The notes: generated by a model not told the origin, from the sequence alone. DNA of 64,000 bases from Paenibacillus aestuarii (GCF_027789125.1 NZ_JAQFVF010000061.1:62001-126000), one strand, 5' to 3'. Numbered from the stretch's first letter, positions 39,442-49,262 are shown. Made by a program: numbers and translations.

Positions 39442-40794
39442 ATGAAGAAGAAATTGAGCATCTGGCAGTTGACTCCGCCGCAAATTCTAGTCCTGGGTTT
39501 TGCCCTGATTATTTTGGCCGGCGCCGGTTTGTTAACGCTTCCCATCGCTTCGGCATCAGGCCAGTCGCTGCACTTCATTGACGCGCTGTTCACCGCAACT
39601 TCGGCGACTTGCGTAACAGGTCTTATTGTCGTAGACACAGGCAGCAGCTTTACGGTTTTCGGGCAGATTGTGATCGTCAGCTTGATCCAGATTGGCGGCT
39701 TGGGCTTTATGACGATGGCAACATTGATTGCTTTTGTTTTCCGCAAGAAGATTACTTTGAAAGAACGACTTGTTCTCCAGGAAGCATTGAACCAAAGCAG
39801 TATGGAAGGCATCGTGCGGCTGATCCGCAAAGTCATCATTTATTCTCTCAGTATTGAAGCTGCAGCAGCAGTCATTTTTACGATTCGCTGGTCGCTGGAC
39901 ATGGAGTTCTCCAAAGCATTATATTTTGGAATCTGGCATGCGGTATCGATGTTTAATAATGCCGGATTTGATTTGTTCGGCACGGTCGATGCACCTTTTG
40001 TCTCTTTTACCGGCTATGCCAATGATCTGGTTGTCAACGTTGTGGCGATGGCGCTAATTGTGCTAGGGGGAATCGGCTTTATCGTCATGGCGGACGTCAT
40101 GGATTACAAGAGGACGAGAAAGTTATCCTTACATACAAAAGTTGTACTCAGCATGACCGGGTTTCTGATTGTGTTTGGAGCCATCGTGATCTTCATCTTT
40201 GAATATTCGAATACGAAGACGCTGGGCCAGCTGCATATGGGCGGCAAAATACTTGCCTCTTTCTTCCAATCGGTTGCTCCGCGAACAGCCGGACCGAATA
40301 CGATCGATATTGGATCGATGCGTCAAGCGTCGCAATTTTTCATCGTGCTGCTCATGTTCATCGGGGCTTCGCCGGGATCAACGGGAGGCGGGATTAAGAC
40401 GACGACGTTCACGATCTTGATCAGCGCGATCTTGACCATGCTGCGAGGCAAGGAAGATATCGTCATTTTCCGCTTCCGCTTAGCCAAAGACCGCATTCTC
40501 AAAGCGATTACGCTGTCTATGTTCGCTTTATTCCTGGTGATCTTCGTCTCGATGCTGCTGTCGACGACGGAAGACGCGCATTTCCTGAAGATATTGTTTG
40601 AAGTGACGTCAGCATTCGGGACGGTCGGGTTGACGATGGGGCTCACGCCGGATTTGACGACGTTTGGGAAAATCATGCTCAGCCTAACGATGTTCGCAGG
40701 GCGGTTAGGGCCAATTACACTCGCTTATGCACTGCAGCCGAAGCAGGAGAAAGAACTTTTCAGATACCCAGAGGGTAAAATCACCATTGGTTAG
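39442..40794 (+). CDS. ktrB: Ktr potassium uptake system membrane subunit (TrkH/KtrB family)
   Basis: 450 residues with four M1-P-M2 repeats. Filter loops are visible: FTATSATCVTGLIVVD, SMFNNAGFDLF, GASPGSTGGGIKTTTF and SAFGTVGLTMGLTPDL. It forms a dimeric K+ channel gated by the cytosolic ring of KtrA. AGGGGGC precedes the ATG. The upstream riboswitch links its expression to c-di-AMP. It could be KtrD by sequence, but the adjacent regulator gene favours the KtrB role. Confidence 0.92.
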   Translation: MKKKLSIWQLTPPQILVLGFALIILAGAGLLTLPIASASGQSLHFIDALFTATSATCVTGLIVVDTGSSFTVFGQIVIVSLIQIGGLGFMTMATLIAFVFRKKITLKERLVLQEALNQSSMEGIVRLIRKVIIYSLSIEAAAAVIFTIRWSLDMEFSKALYFGIWHAVSMFNNAGFDLFGTVDAPFVSFTGYANDLVVNVVAMALIVLGGIGFIVMADVMDYKRTRKLSLHTKVVLSMTGFLIVFGAIVIFIFEYSNTKTLGQLHMGGKILASFFQSVAPRTAGPNTIDIGSMRQASQFFIVLLMFIGASPGSTGGGIKTTTFTILISAILTMLRGKEDIVIFRFRLAKDRILKAITLSMFALFLVIFVSMLLSTTEDAHFLKILFEVTSAFGTVGLTMGLTPDLTTFGKIMLSLTMFAGRLGPITLAYALQPKQEKELFRYPEGKITIG

Positions 40795-40805
40795 GAGTCA
40801 GAGGA

Positions 40806-41465
40806 ATGGGTAAACAGTATGCAGTTATTGGTTTGGGACGTTTCGGGTCCAGCATAGCGAAAGAACTCGTGAATCTGGGAAACGAAGTGCTGGGGATTGA
40901 TATTGATGAGGAAGCTGTGGATGAACTCAGCGATGATTTGACCCATGCGGTTGTTGCCGATGCGACGGACGAAGAGGTATTAAAATCGCTCGGCCTCCGC
41001 AATTTTGACTGTGCGATCGTCGCGATTGGTGACGATATTCAGTCCAGTATTATGGTTGCTCTTGTGCTGAAGGACATGGGCGTCAAAACCGTTGTGGCCA
41101 AAGCGTTATCCGAGCTTCACGGCAAAGTGCTGGATAAGATTGGCGTCGACCGCGTCGTTTATCCGGAGCGGGATATGGGCGTGCGGGTGGCGCATCAACT
41201 GGTATCGCCGAACCTGCTGGATTATATTGAGATTTCCAAAGAGTATACGATAGCTGAGCTCTCCGTACCCCAAGCGCTTAGCGGCAAGTCCTTGAAGGAG
41301 CTGGATCCGCGGGCGAAGTACGGCTGCAGTATCGTGGCGATTCATAAACAGGACGGTGTCATCATTGCCCCAGCCAGCACAGATGTTATCCATGAAAAGG
41401 ATGTCATGGTGATTATCGGCACGAATGCGCAAATCGAAGAATTCGAAAGCGAAGTTATCAGATAG
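40806..41465 (+). CDS. ktrA: Ktr system regulatory subunit (TrkA/RCK protein)
   Basis: 219 residues. The RCK_N Rossmann domain starts KQYAVIGLGRFGSSIAKELV (GxGxxGxxxA) and has NFDCAIVAIGDDIQSSIMVA. RCK_C (about 140-215) is the site where c-di-AMP binds in homologs. It gates KtrB with ATP/ADP. It starts 11 bases after ktrB. Both transcription (riboswitch) and protein (RCK_C) may thus be under c-di-AMP control. Confidence 0.92.
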   Translation: MGKQYAVIGLGRFGSSIAKELVNLGNEVLGIDIDEEAVDELSDDLTHAVVADATDEEVLKSLGLRNFDCAIVAIGDDIQSSIMVALVLKDMGVKTVVAKALSELHGKVLDKIGVDRVVYPERDMGVRVAHQLVSPNLLDYIEISKEYTIAELSVPQALSGKSLKELDPRAKYGCSIVAIHKQDGVIIAPASTDVIHEKDVMVIIGTNAQIEEFESEVIR

Positions 41466-42703
41466 TGGAGAACGCGACCTCGATTCTTATCGATCATGTT
41501 ATTATTTTGCTCATTTTAATCTTTGGTTTGGGGATGCTGTTCGGAAAAGCGGCGCATTTTTTGAAGCTGCCGGACGTGGCGATGTTTCTTATTGCCGGCA
41601 TGTTGATTGGGCAAGGGCTACACTGGATTGACGAGCCGAGCACTTCTTTCACAAATCAGTTTATATTGGTCATCGGCTCGACGCTTATTTTGTTTGATGG
41701 CGGGCGAAATATAAGGCTTGCAGGGCTGCGCCAGGTGTGGCTGACTGTCAGCTTGCTCAGCGTGCCGGGCGTCATTGTGACGTGTGGGGCGGTAGCTCTC
41801 ACGGCGCACCTGCTGCTGGATCTGCCATGGCTCTACGCGCTATTGCTGGGAGCGATCATCAGTTCGACGGACCCAGCAACGCTGATTCCGGTGTTTAAGC
41901 AAGTGCGGATTCGCGCTAAAGTGCGGGAAACGGTGGAGAGCGAGTCGGCTTTCAATGATGCGACAGGCTCAATCCTGACATTTTCCCTGATTGCGATTAT
42001 CCTCGGCACCCAAGAAGTGTCGCTAGCCTCAGGTGCCGGCGCATTCGTGAAAACAGCGGTCGGCGGCTTACTGCTTGGCGGTGTATTTGGCTATCTGGTG
42101 ACCTATTTGACGGCTCATCTGAAGCTCGGATTTCTCCGGGACTATGCAACGATTGCCATGGTTGTCACCTCGCTTGGCGCTTATATGTTAGGTGAAAAGC
42201 TTGGGGTCAGCGGGTTTATGGCAACGTTCACGGCCGGGCTCATCTGGGGCAATGCCGGGACGTTTAAGCTGGAGATGAATGATAAACAGCATGAAATGGA
42301 GCATTTTTCGGAAAACATAACGGTCATCATGCGCATGCTCATCTTCATCCTGCTCGGCAGTCAGGTTAACTTTGCCGTGATCTTCGAGCATTTTTGGGCA
42401 AGCCTCGGTATTATTGTTGTCTTCATGTTTATCGCCCGTCCTTTGACAGTATTGCTCTGTGCGCTTCCTGACCGGAAAGCGGGATGGCAATGGAATGAAA
42501 TCTTGTTCATGTTCTGGGTGCGGGAAACGGGGGTAATTCCCGCGGCGCTATGCGGCATGGTTGCAGGACTAGGCCTTCAGCACAGCGAGTTGATTGCAAG
42601 CGTCACTTTCATGGCAGTGTTGATTACGATTCTGTTTCAGGCCAGCACGACCGCATGGGTCGCAACAAAATTGGGGCTGAAAGTGCAGGCCACAGCGGAT
42701 TGA
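41465..42703 (+). CDS. Cation:proton antiporter (CPA family)
   Basis: 412 residues with about twelve spans. GAIISSTDPATLIPVF and ESESAFNDATGSIL carry the conserved transport-site Asp pairs of Na+/H+ or K+/H+ antiporters (NhaP/CvrA-like). The GTG start overlaps the ktrA stop by one base (TAGTG), so it is translated with the K+ importer. It lacks a C-terminal RCK tail. Sharing an operon with Ktr suggests balancing of K+ or Na+ and pH. Confidence 0.88.
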   Translation: MENATSILIDHVIILLILIFGLGMLFGKAAHFLKLPDVAMFLIAGMLIGQGLHWIDEPSTSFTNQFILVIGSTLILFDGGRNIRLAGLRQVWLTVSLLSVPGVIVTCGAVALTAHLLLDLPWLYALLLGAIISSTDPATLIPVFKQVRIRAKVRETVESESAFNDATGSILTFSLIAIILGTQEVSLASGAGAFVKTAVGGLLLGGVFGYLVTYLTAHLKLGFLRDYATIAMVVTSLGAYMLGEKLGVSGFMATFTAGLIWGNAGTFKLEMNDKQHEMEHFSENITVIMRMLIFILLGSQVNFAVIFEHFWASLGIIVVFMFIARPLTVLLCALPDRKAGWQWNEILFMFWVRETGVIPAALCGMVAGLGLQHSELIASVTFMAVLITILFQASTTAWVATKLGLKVQATAD

Positions 42704-42809
42704 AACAGGTTCCTGTATGCTTAACTTGTTTGTCGCGGCAGCCGTATAGTATAGTAGGCATATCAATTTGCTCGAACAAGGGGATTTCGAAAGATGAGGT
42801 GGACTCATC

Positions 42810-43556
42810 ATGTATAAAGTATTAGTGATCGAAGACGATGCTGTAATCGGTGATATGGTGTCGATGTATTTAGGTGAAGAAGGATTCCATGTAGTCCGTT
42901 ATGAGACGGGGCATGCGGGGCTTGAGGCAATGAGCGAGTTTCAGCCTGATATTATCCTGCTGGATCTTATGCTACCTGATATAGATGGACTTGCCTTATG
43001 CGGGCAAATCAGGGAACTCTCCAACATCCCTATCTTGGTTGTGTCGATGAAGAATAAAGTGATTGAGCGGGTCAATGCTTTAACGGCGGGCGCCGACGAT
43101 TATTTGAGCAAGCCTTTCAGCATGCACGAAATGAGTGCCAGAGTGCAGGCATTAATCCGGCGATCTAAGCATTACCATTCGTCAGCTGTGCCTTCAAGCA
43201 TTCCTGCCAAACCTGTGGAGGCTCTATCCAAATTGCCGAAAAAGCCTGCGCAGGAAATGGATGAATCCTCCAGTTTAATCAGCCTGGATCATCATACGCG
43301 CTCGATCTGGGTCAAAGGCGATTTGATTGAAACGACGTATTCCGAATTTGAAATTATGAAATGTTTTATCAAATACCCGGGACGGGTGTTCAGCCGGGAA
43401 GATCTGCTGCAAACCGTGCGCGGTATTGATTCCTTGGTGACAGATCGGGCGATCGACGTTCATATTGCCAATTTGCGCAAGAAAATCGAAGAGAACCCGA
43501 AAGAACCGAAGCGCATCCGCACCGTCTGGGGTGTCGGGTACAAATATGTGCAATAA
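42810..43556 (+). CDS. OmpR/PhoB-type response regulator, orphan
   Basis: 248 residues. The receiver domain has EDD at 8-10, phosphoacceptor D52 in ILLDLMLPDIDGL and K near 104 in LSKPFS. A long linker (about 115-148, rich in Pro/Lys/Ser) leads to a winged helix (SEFEIMKCFIKYPGRVFSRE, VDVHIANLRKKI-like, GVGYKY end). No histidine kinase is adjacent. ATG 42810 follows GAGGTGG at normal distance. Confidence 0.92.
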   Translation: MYKVLVIEDDAVIGDMVSMYLGEEGFHVVRYETGHAGLEAMSEFQPDIILLDLMLPDIDGLALCGQIRELSNIPILVVSMKNKVIERVNALTAGADDYLSKPFSMHEMSARVQALIRRSKHYHSSAVPSSIPAKPVEALSKLPKKPAQEMDESSSLISLDHHTRSIWVKGDLIETTYSEFEIMKCFIKYPGRVFSREDLLQTVRGIDSLVTDRAIDVHIANLRKKIEENPKEPKRIRTVWGVGYKYVQ

Positions 43557-43566
43557 TGCCGACAAA

Positions 43567-43625
43567 ACAAGCCTCTATAAGCAGTCTCTTACGAGAGAAA
43601 TCTGCGCATAGAGGCTTGTTTGTCA
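43567..43625. terminator. Bidirectional terminator
   Basis: AAACAAGCCTCTATAAGCAG pairs with a matching arm ending GCATAGAGGCTTGTTT, serving the response-regulator and LysR genes. Confidence 0.88.
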
Positions 43626-44519
43626 TTCATGATCGGCGAAGTAGGCTGTCGCTTGCGAGATGAACTTCACGGCGGCCGGATTATCCGAAGTGCTCTCCGC
43701 GTAAATAATCGAGGTGGTGCGCTTCGTCTGCTGCAGCTCGGCTAGATCGCGAAGAATCAGTTCGTTATTGCCGATCAGATCTTCGCGCAAATAGGATTTG
43801 GGCAGCAGCGTTGCCGTTTTACAGGTGGAGACGAGGCGCAAAATCGCTTCAAACGAGTCGATCTCCATCTGCACGTTCGGAAAAATCGAATACCGATGGA
43901 ACAGTTCATCCATCAAAACGCGATACCAGGTGCCTTTGGAAAATAAGATCATCGGCAGTTCGTTTAAATCGTGAATCGCCAGGCGCGGCCGGTCGATATA
44001 AGGATGGCCGAGCGGCAGCACGAGGCAGAGATGGTCGTCGAACAGGTGTTCGCAATGCAGGCCAGCAGCGTTGATCTGCGAGGCTACGAGGCCGATGTCG
44101 ACTTTCTTCTCTTTGACCATCGTGACGACTTCATGGGTTTTACCGGTCAGCAGCTTGATTTCGGTCATCGGATGGTCATGCAGATAGTCGGTGATCAAGT
44201 CCGGCAGCGTTGCTTGCAAGGTGGTTAAGCTGGCGCCGATCGTGATGGAGGCCTGTTGACCGGCTGATTTGTAAATTTGAATCGCCTGCTGGAATTTGCG
44301 TTCCAGATGGCGCAGCTCCAAAGCGTGGTCATAACAAAGCTGGCCGACCTTCGTTAATTCAAGCCGCTTTCCTTTGCGGGTAAAGAGGAGCGCGCCAAGC
44401 TCTTCTTCCAGCTTCATGATCTTCCGGGAAAGCGCCGGTTGTGACAGATTAAGCAATTCGGAAGCTTTATTCAAACTCTTTTGCTCGACGACGACCGCGA
44501 AGATATCCAGAAGTTCCAT
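43623..44519 (-). CDS. LysR family transcriptional regulator
   Basis: 298 residues. The N-terminal HTH (SLNKASELLNLSQPALSRKI) and KLEEELGALLFTRKGKRLEL are standard for LysR, and the rest is the two-lobed effector domain (ASITIGASLTTLQATLPDLI). It is transcribed away from sdhCAB, so it may control that operon; in Bacilli LysR proteins such as CcpC control TCA-cycle genes. The effector is unknown. Confidence 0.9.
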   Translation of the reverse strand: MELLDIFAVVVEQKSLNKASELLNLSQPALSRKIMKLEEELGALLFTRKGKRLELTKVGQLCYDHALELRHLERKFQQAIQIYKSAGQQASITIGASLTTLQATLPDLITDYLHDHPMTEIKLLTGKTHEVVTMVKEKKVDIGLVASQINAAGLHCEHLFDDHLCLVLPLGHPYIDRPRLAIHDLNELPMILFSKGTWYRVLMDELFHRYSIFPNVQMEIDSFEAILRLVSTCKTATLLPKSYLREDLIGNNELILRDLAELQQTKRTTSIIYAESTSDNPAAVKFISQATAYFADHE

Positions 44520-44744
44520 ATTGCATTCACTCCGTTCTTATCTATATGCAAAATTGTTATAAGCGTTTATAAAAAATCAGCACTTCCATTATAAGCGATG
44601 AAGAGGTACGATGTATATGTCATCTCTTGTTCACAAAAAACCGCCGCTTGTTGATGTATTGTCAATATTGCCGGTTCACATTATTTGTTAAGAACTGCAT
44701 AGACAACAGTTTATTTTGACACAATAGTTGTGGATGAATCTGGG

Positions 44745-44773
44745 TTGACGCTCGTTTGCGGCGAGAGTACAAT
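44745..44773 (+). promoter_or_regulatory. Promoter of sdhCAB
   Basis: TTGACG (44745-44750), a 17-base spacer and TACAAT (44768-44773), 60 bases before sdhC. It sits in the 314-base region between lysR and sdhC, which also holds AT-rich imperfect palindromes but no gene. Confidence 0.8.
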
Positions 44774-44833
44774 AGTATGGGCTTGTCTGTCCGAAAATGC
44801 CGGAAGTTATCATTTAGGGGGGGAATTGGTTCA

Positions 44834-45493
44834 ATGACGGGTAATTCGTATTACTTTCGAAAGATCCACTCTTTGCTTGGCGTAATTCCAGTGGGTTTCT
44901 TTCTCATCGAGCATCTGATCACGAACTATGAGGCTACAAAAGGGCATGGCGCTTTTGTGGATCAGATTAATTGGCTGAACGGACTGCCATTGGTTTTGTT
45001 TCTCGAAATCTTCGGGATCTGGCTTCCGCTTCTTTATCATGCGGTTTATGGCCTGTACGTCGCCTATCAAGCGCGCAACAATGTCAGCAGATTCGGTTAC
45101 TTCCGTAACCAAATGTTTTTGCTGCAGCGTGTAACAGGCGTCATTACGTTCCTTTTTGTCGCGTGGCACTTCTTTGAGACGCGCTTTCAAGTGGCGATTG
45201 GGAATGTGGAGCACGAAGCGCTCGGTATGACGATGCATGACATCGCGACGAACCCTGTGTTGTTCACGGTGTATGTCATCGGTACTGTATCTGCGGCGTT
45301 CCATTTCTGTAACGGAATGTGGTCTTTCCTAGTTAGCTGGGGAATCACGGTGGGCCCTCGCGCACAGCGTATTTCTTCGTTTGTATGGATGGCGCTTTTC
45401 GTTGTAATGGCGGTTATGTTCATTATGTCTTTGACCGCATTTACAGGATCAGAATTCCAGCAGCTTCCTGTTGAAGCGCATGCCGGGCATTAA
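44834..45493 (+). CDS. sdhC: Succinate dehydrogenase cytochrome b558 subunit
   Basis: 219 residues with five spans. It opens MTGNSYYFRKIHSLLGVIPV, and His residues in FFLIEHLITN, LYHAVYGLY, FVAWHFFETR and TVSAAFHFCNGMW are the axial ligands of the two hemes in this family. It anchors SdhAB and reduces menaquinone. The ATG follows a run of seven G; the open frame begins at 44756. Confidence 0.95.
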   Translation: MTGNSYYFRKIHSLLGVIPVGFFLIEHLITNYEATKGHGAFVDQINWLNGLPLVLFLEIFGIWLPLLYHAVYGLYVAYQARNNVSRFGYFRNQMFLLQRVTGVITFLFVAWHFFETRFQVAIGNVEHEALGMTMHDIATNPVLFTVYVIGTVSAAFHFCNGMWSFLVSWGITVGPRAQRISSFVWMALFVVMAVMFIMSLTAFTGSEFQQLPVEAHAGH

Positions 45494-45509
45494 GGGAGGG
45501 TGAAGTAAA

Positions 45510-47273
45510 GTGGCTAATTCAAAAATTATCGTCGTCGGCGGAGGCCTTGCGGGACTCATGGCGACAATCAAAGCGGCGGAAGCTGGAGTACACGTTCAAT
45601 TGTTCTCCTTGGTTCCGGTTAAGCGTTCGCACTCCGTGTGTGCTCAAGGGGGCATCAACGGTGCGGTAAATACGAAGGGTGAAGGCGACTCCACTTGGGA
45701 GCACTTTGACGATACAGTATACGGCGGGGACTTCCTGGCTAACCAACCGCCAGTTAAAGCTCTGTGTGATGCAGCTCCTGGTATCATCCACTTGATGGAC
45801 CGTATGGGCGTTATGTTCAACCGTACGCCAGAGGGTCTGCTTGACTTCCGTCGTTTCGGCGGAACGAAATATCACCGTACGGCGTTCGCAGGCGCGACGA
45901 CCGGACAACAATTGCTGTACGCGCTCGACGAGCAAGTACGCCGTTGGGAAACAGCAGGTCTCGTTACGAAGTTCGAGCACTGGGAATTCCTGGGTGCGGT
46001 CATCGATGACGATGGCGTATGCCGTGGTATTGCCGCACAAGATCTGCGCAGCATGGAGATTCAAACGTTCCCGGCTGACGCTGTTATTTTGGCGACTGGC
46101 GGCCCTGGTATCATTTTCGGTAAAACGACGAACTCCGTTATCAACACGGGTACGGCGGCAAGTGCGGTTTACCAACAAGGCGTGAAATACGCGAACGGCG
46201 AAATGATTCAAATTCACCCGACAGCGATTCCTGGCGATGACAAGCTTCGCTTGATGTCCGAGTCTGCGCGTGGTGAAGGCGGTCGAATCTGGACGTACAA
46301 AGACGGTAAGCCTTGGTACTTCCTGGAAGAGAAATATCCAGCTTACGGAAATCTGGTTCCCCGTGACATTGCGACACGTGAAATTTTCTCCGTCTGCGTA
46401 GACCAGAAGCTCGGCATCAACGGCGAAAACATGGTTTACCTGGATCTTTCCCACAAAGATCCGAAAGAGCTTGACGTGAAGCTCGGCGGTATCATGGAAA
46501 TCTACGAGAAGTTCATGGGCGATGACCCGCGCAAAATTCCTATGCGTATTTTCCCAGCGGTTCACTACTCCATGGGCGGCATGTGGGTTGACTACAACAT
46601 GATGACGAACGTTCCGGGCTTGTTCGCTGCCGGTGAGTGCGAATATCAGCATCATGGCGCTAACCGTCTGGGTGCAAACTCGCTCGTATCCGCGATTTTC
46701 GACGGTATGGTTTCCGGTCCTAAAGCGGTTGAATACATTCGCGGCTTGTCGAAGCATGCGGACGACACTTCCTCGATCGTCTACGATCGCGAGAAGAAAC
46801 GTCATCAAGACCGTTACGAGTCCCTGCTCAAAATGAACAGCGGTACAGAGAACGCGTACGTGCTGCATAAAGAGCTCGGCGATATGATGAATGCTAACAT
46901 GACGGTTGTTCGTTATAATGACCGTTTGGAAAATACGATCAATCGTATTAAAGATATGAAAGAACGCTACAAAAACATCAACATCACAGACACAGCCCGT
47001 TGGAACAACCAAGGTGTCGCATTCACGCGTCAACTGTGGAACATGTTCGAGCTTGCTGAAGCGATGACGGTTGGCGCTCTTATGCGTAACGAGAGCCGCG
47101 GCGCGCACTACAAGCCAGAATTCCCTGAACGTGATGATGATAACTTCATGAAGACAACCATCGCTGACTGGACGCCGGACGGCCCGAAAATCAGCTATGA
47201 AGATATCGACGTATCCTTGATTAAGCCACGTAAACGTGACTACTCCACGGATAAGAAGAAGGGAGGAAACTAA
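45510..47273 (+). CDS. sdhA: Succinate dehydrogenase flavoprotein subunit
   Basis: 587 residues from GTG 45510. The FAD site is IIVVGGGLAGLMATIKA. The covalent-FAD His region SVCAQGGINGAV is followed by KYHRTAFAGATTGQQLL and RIFPAVHYSMGGMWVDY. The C-terminus has the helical domain and GALMRNESRGAHYKPEFP. It oxidises succinate to fumarate. It is 17 bases after sdhC and two bases before sdhB. Confidence 0.97.
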   Translation: MANSKIIVVGGGLAGLMATIKAAEAGVHVQLFSLVPVKRSHSVCAQGGINGAVNTKGEGDSTWEHFDDTVYGGDFLANQPPVKALCDAAPGIIHLMDRMGVMFNRTPEGLLDFRRFGGTKYHRTAFAGATTGQQLLYALDEQVRRWETAGLVTKFEHWEFLGAVIDDDGVCRGIAAQDLRSMEIQTFPADAVILATGGPGIIFGKTTNSVINTGTAASAVYQQGVKYANGEMIQIHPTAIPGDDKLRLMSESARGEGGRIWTYKDGKPWYFLEEKYPAYGNLVPRDIATREIFSVCVDQKLGINGENMVYLDLSHKDPKELDVKLGGIMEIYEKFMGDDPRKIPMRIFPAVHYSMGGMWVDYNMMTNVPGLFAAGECEYQHHGANRLGANSLVSAIFDGMVSGPKAVEYIRGLSKHADDTSSIVYDREKKRHQDRYESLLKMNSGTENAYVLHKELGDMMNANMTVVRYNDRLENTINRIKDMKERYKNINITDTARWNNQGVAFTRQLWNMFELAEAMTVGALMRNESRGAHYKPEFPERDDDNFMKTTIADWTPDGPKISYEDIDVSLIKPRKRDYSTDKKKGGN

Positions 47274-47275
47274 TC

Positions 47276-48040
47276 ATGGCTGATACACAAACTGCACAAA
47301 AAACAGTGAAGTTTATTATCACTCGTCAAGAGAGCCCAGATTCCCAACCTTACACCGAAGAGTTTGAAGTTCCTTACCGTCCTAATATGAACGTGATTAG
47401 TGGTCTGATGGAGGTTCAACGGAATCCGAAGAACTCCAAAGGTGATAAAACAACGCCAGTATGTTGGGAATCCAACTGTCTGGAAGAAGTTTGCGGCGCC
47501 TGCTCCATGGTGATCAACGGCAAACCGCGTCAAGCGTGCTCCGCGCTGATCGACAAGCTGGAACAGCCTGTCCGCATCGCGCCGATGAACACGTTCCCTG
47601 TTATGCGTGACCTTGTTATCGACCGCGGACGCATGTTCAACGCTTTGAAGAAAGTTAAAGCGTGGGTTCCGATCGACGGTACGTACGATCTCGGTCCTGG
47701 ACCGCGTATGGCTGAGTCCAAGCGTCAATGGGCATATGAATTGTCCAAATGTATGACATGCGGCGTCTGCTTGGAAGCTTGCCCGAACGTGAACGATAAG
47801 AACTCGTTCATCGGTCCTTCTGCGATTTCGCAAGTTCGTCTGTTCAATGCTCACCCAACAGGTGAGATGAACAAAGAAGAGCGTCTGGAAGCGCTAATGA
47901 CAGATGGCGGTATCGAAGGCTGCGGTAACTCGCAGAACTGCGTACGCTCCTGCCCGAAAGGCATTCCGCTGACGACTTCCATCGCAGCATTGAACGCAGA
48001 CACAACAAAGCACTTGTTCAAAAAGTGGTTAGGCGTGTAA
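47276..48040 (+). CDS. sdhB: Succinate dehydrogenase iron-sulfur subunit
   Basis: 254 residues. The [2Fe-2S] ligands are in CLEEVCGACSMVINGKPRQA with a final Cys. The C-terminal domain has CMTCGVCLEACPNV and CGNSQNCVRSCPKGIP for the [4Fe-4S] and [3Fe-4S] clusters. It carries electrons from FAD to the quinone site in SdhC. AAGGGAGG precedes the ATG. Confidence 0.97.
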   Translation: MADTQTAQKTVKFIITRQESPDSQPYTEEFEVPYRPNMNVISGLMEVQRNPKNSKGDKTTPVCWESNCLEEVCGACSMVINGKPRQACSALIDKLEQPVRIAPMNTFPVMRDLVIDRGRMFNALKKVKAWVPIDGTYDLGPGPRMAESKRQWAYELSKCMTCGVCLEACPNVNDKNSFIGPSAISQVRLFNAHPTGEMNKEERLEALMTDGGIEGCGNSQNCVRSCPKGIPLTTSIAALNADTTKHLFKKWLGV

Positions 48041-48046
48041 CATTGA

Positions 48047-48082
48047 AAAGCCCGGTCTCCTTAATGGAGATTGGGCTTTTTT
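48047..48082 (+). terminator. Terminator of sdhCAB
   Basis: AAGCCCGGTCTCC pairs with GGAGATTGGGCTT around TTAAT, followed by TTTTC. Confidence 0.9.
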
Positions 48083-48161
48083 CTTCCCTGCGATTTGACG
48101 GAGGCTATTGGCAACCGATACAATAAATGAAGCGCTTCAACAAGATAATGAGGGATTATGG

Positions 48162-49235
48162 ATGAATAATTATAAACAGCCCACGATCATCGACGTGGCC
48201 CAAGAAGCCGGTGTTTCCATTGCGACGGTCTCCAATGTGATCAATCGCCGCAAGGTGCCGATGGCGCCGGAGACGATCCGCAAAGTGGAGGAGGCCGTGG
48301 GCAGGCTGGGCTATCGCCGCAATGTGATGGCGACGAACTTAAGCCGCCGGCGTTCTTATGAGCTCGGGCTGATCATTCCGCATTTTGGCGGCTATTACGG
48401 GCGGTTTGCCGAGATGCTGGAGCAGAAGGTGCACCGCTTCGGCTATCACTTATCTATTTTTTCGGCGGGAGGCATGAATCCGGAGATTGAGCGGCGTCAT
48501 CTGGAGTCGCTGCTGCAGCGCCGGGTGGACGGGCTGGTATGCCACGGCTTGGCGATGAGCATGGAGTCGACGCAGCACATCGTCGGCGAAGGGACGCCGC
48601 TTGTGATCTTTAACGGCTGGGGCTGGCCGGAGGAAATTGTGAAGCTGGCGATCAACCTGGATTTCGCCAAAGCTTCGTACGAAGCGGTGCGGCAATTTCA
48701 GGCCAATGGCTGCAAGGCGATTATCTATGCAGGCCGGCGCAAAGGGCTGGGCGCCAATGAGCAGCGCATTCAAGGCTTCCGCGCAGGCATCCGCGACTTC
48801 ACCGCAGATACGCCTCACGCGGTGCTGGACGCCGGCGAGCTTGGCATCGAAGGTACGCTGGATGAGGCGCTGCGCCTAAGCGGCGGGCAGAAGCCTCTGG
48901 GCATCTATACCTTCAATGATGCGCTGGCTTTGGAACTGTTGGCGTTATGCCACGCCCGCCAAATCCGGGTGCCTGAGGAGATTCAGCTCATCGGTATGGA
49001 TAATGAATTTTATGCGAACGCCAGTTTTCCTTCCATTACGAGCTTCGATATGCCTGTGGAACTGCAGGCCAGTCTGGTGGCTGCCTTCCTGATGAAGCAA
49101 ATCGGCGAAACGTTGGATGAGGAAAGCGAACGGCTGCTTGATACGCATAGGCCCCGCGCCGATGGGCGGGAATTGCTGATCGATATGCAGATGGTTGCGC
49201 GACAATCGACAGCACAAAAAACCGTTACAAGCTGA
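48162..49235 (+). CDS. LacI family transcriptional regulator
   Basis: 357 residues from ATG 48162 behind GAGGGA. TIIDVAQEAGVSIATVSNVI and NRRKVPMAPETIRKVEEAVG form the LacI HTH and hinge. The periplasmic-binding-like effector domain follows (YELGLIIPHFGGYYGRFAEM to FPSITSFDMPVELQ). A sugar effector is usual for the family; no transporter or catabolic gene is adjacent, so the target is elsewhere. The frame extends to 48108 with no ribosome site. Confidence 0.9.
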   Translation: MNNYKQPTIIDVAQEAGVSIATVSNVINRRKVPMAPETIRKVEEAVGRLGYRRNVMATNLSRRRSYELGLIIPHFGGYYGRFAEMLEQKVHRFGYHLSIFSAGGMNPEIERRHLESLLQRRVDGLVCHGLAMSMESTQHIVGEGTPLVIFNGWGWPEEIVKLAINLDFAKASYEAVRQFQANGCKAIIYAGRRKGLGANEQRIQGFRAGIRDFTADTPHAVLDAGELGIEGTLDEALRLSGGQKPLGIYTFNDALALELLALCHARQIRVPEEIQLIGMDNEFYANASFPSITSFDMPVELQASLVAAFLMKQIGETLDEESERLLDTHRPRADGRELLIDMQMVARQSTAQKTVTS

Positions 49236-49256
49236 TGATAGCTTGTAACGGTTTTT
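49217..49256. terminator. Bidirectional terminator overlapping the lacI-type stop
   Basis: AAAACCGTTACAAGCT pairs with AGCTTGTAACGGTTTT around TGATGAT; the stop codon at 49233 is in the loop. Confidence 0.9.
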
Positions 49257-49262
49257 GTTGTT

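Noticed and set aside
45519..47108. 529-codon open frame antisense to sdhA
   Set aside because: It is a shadow of the highly biased sdhA codons. No ribosome site, and the protein has no recognisable pattern.
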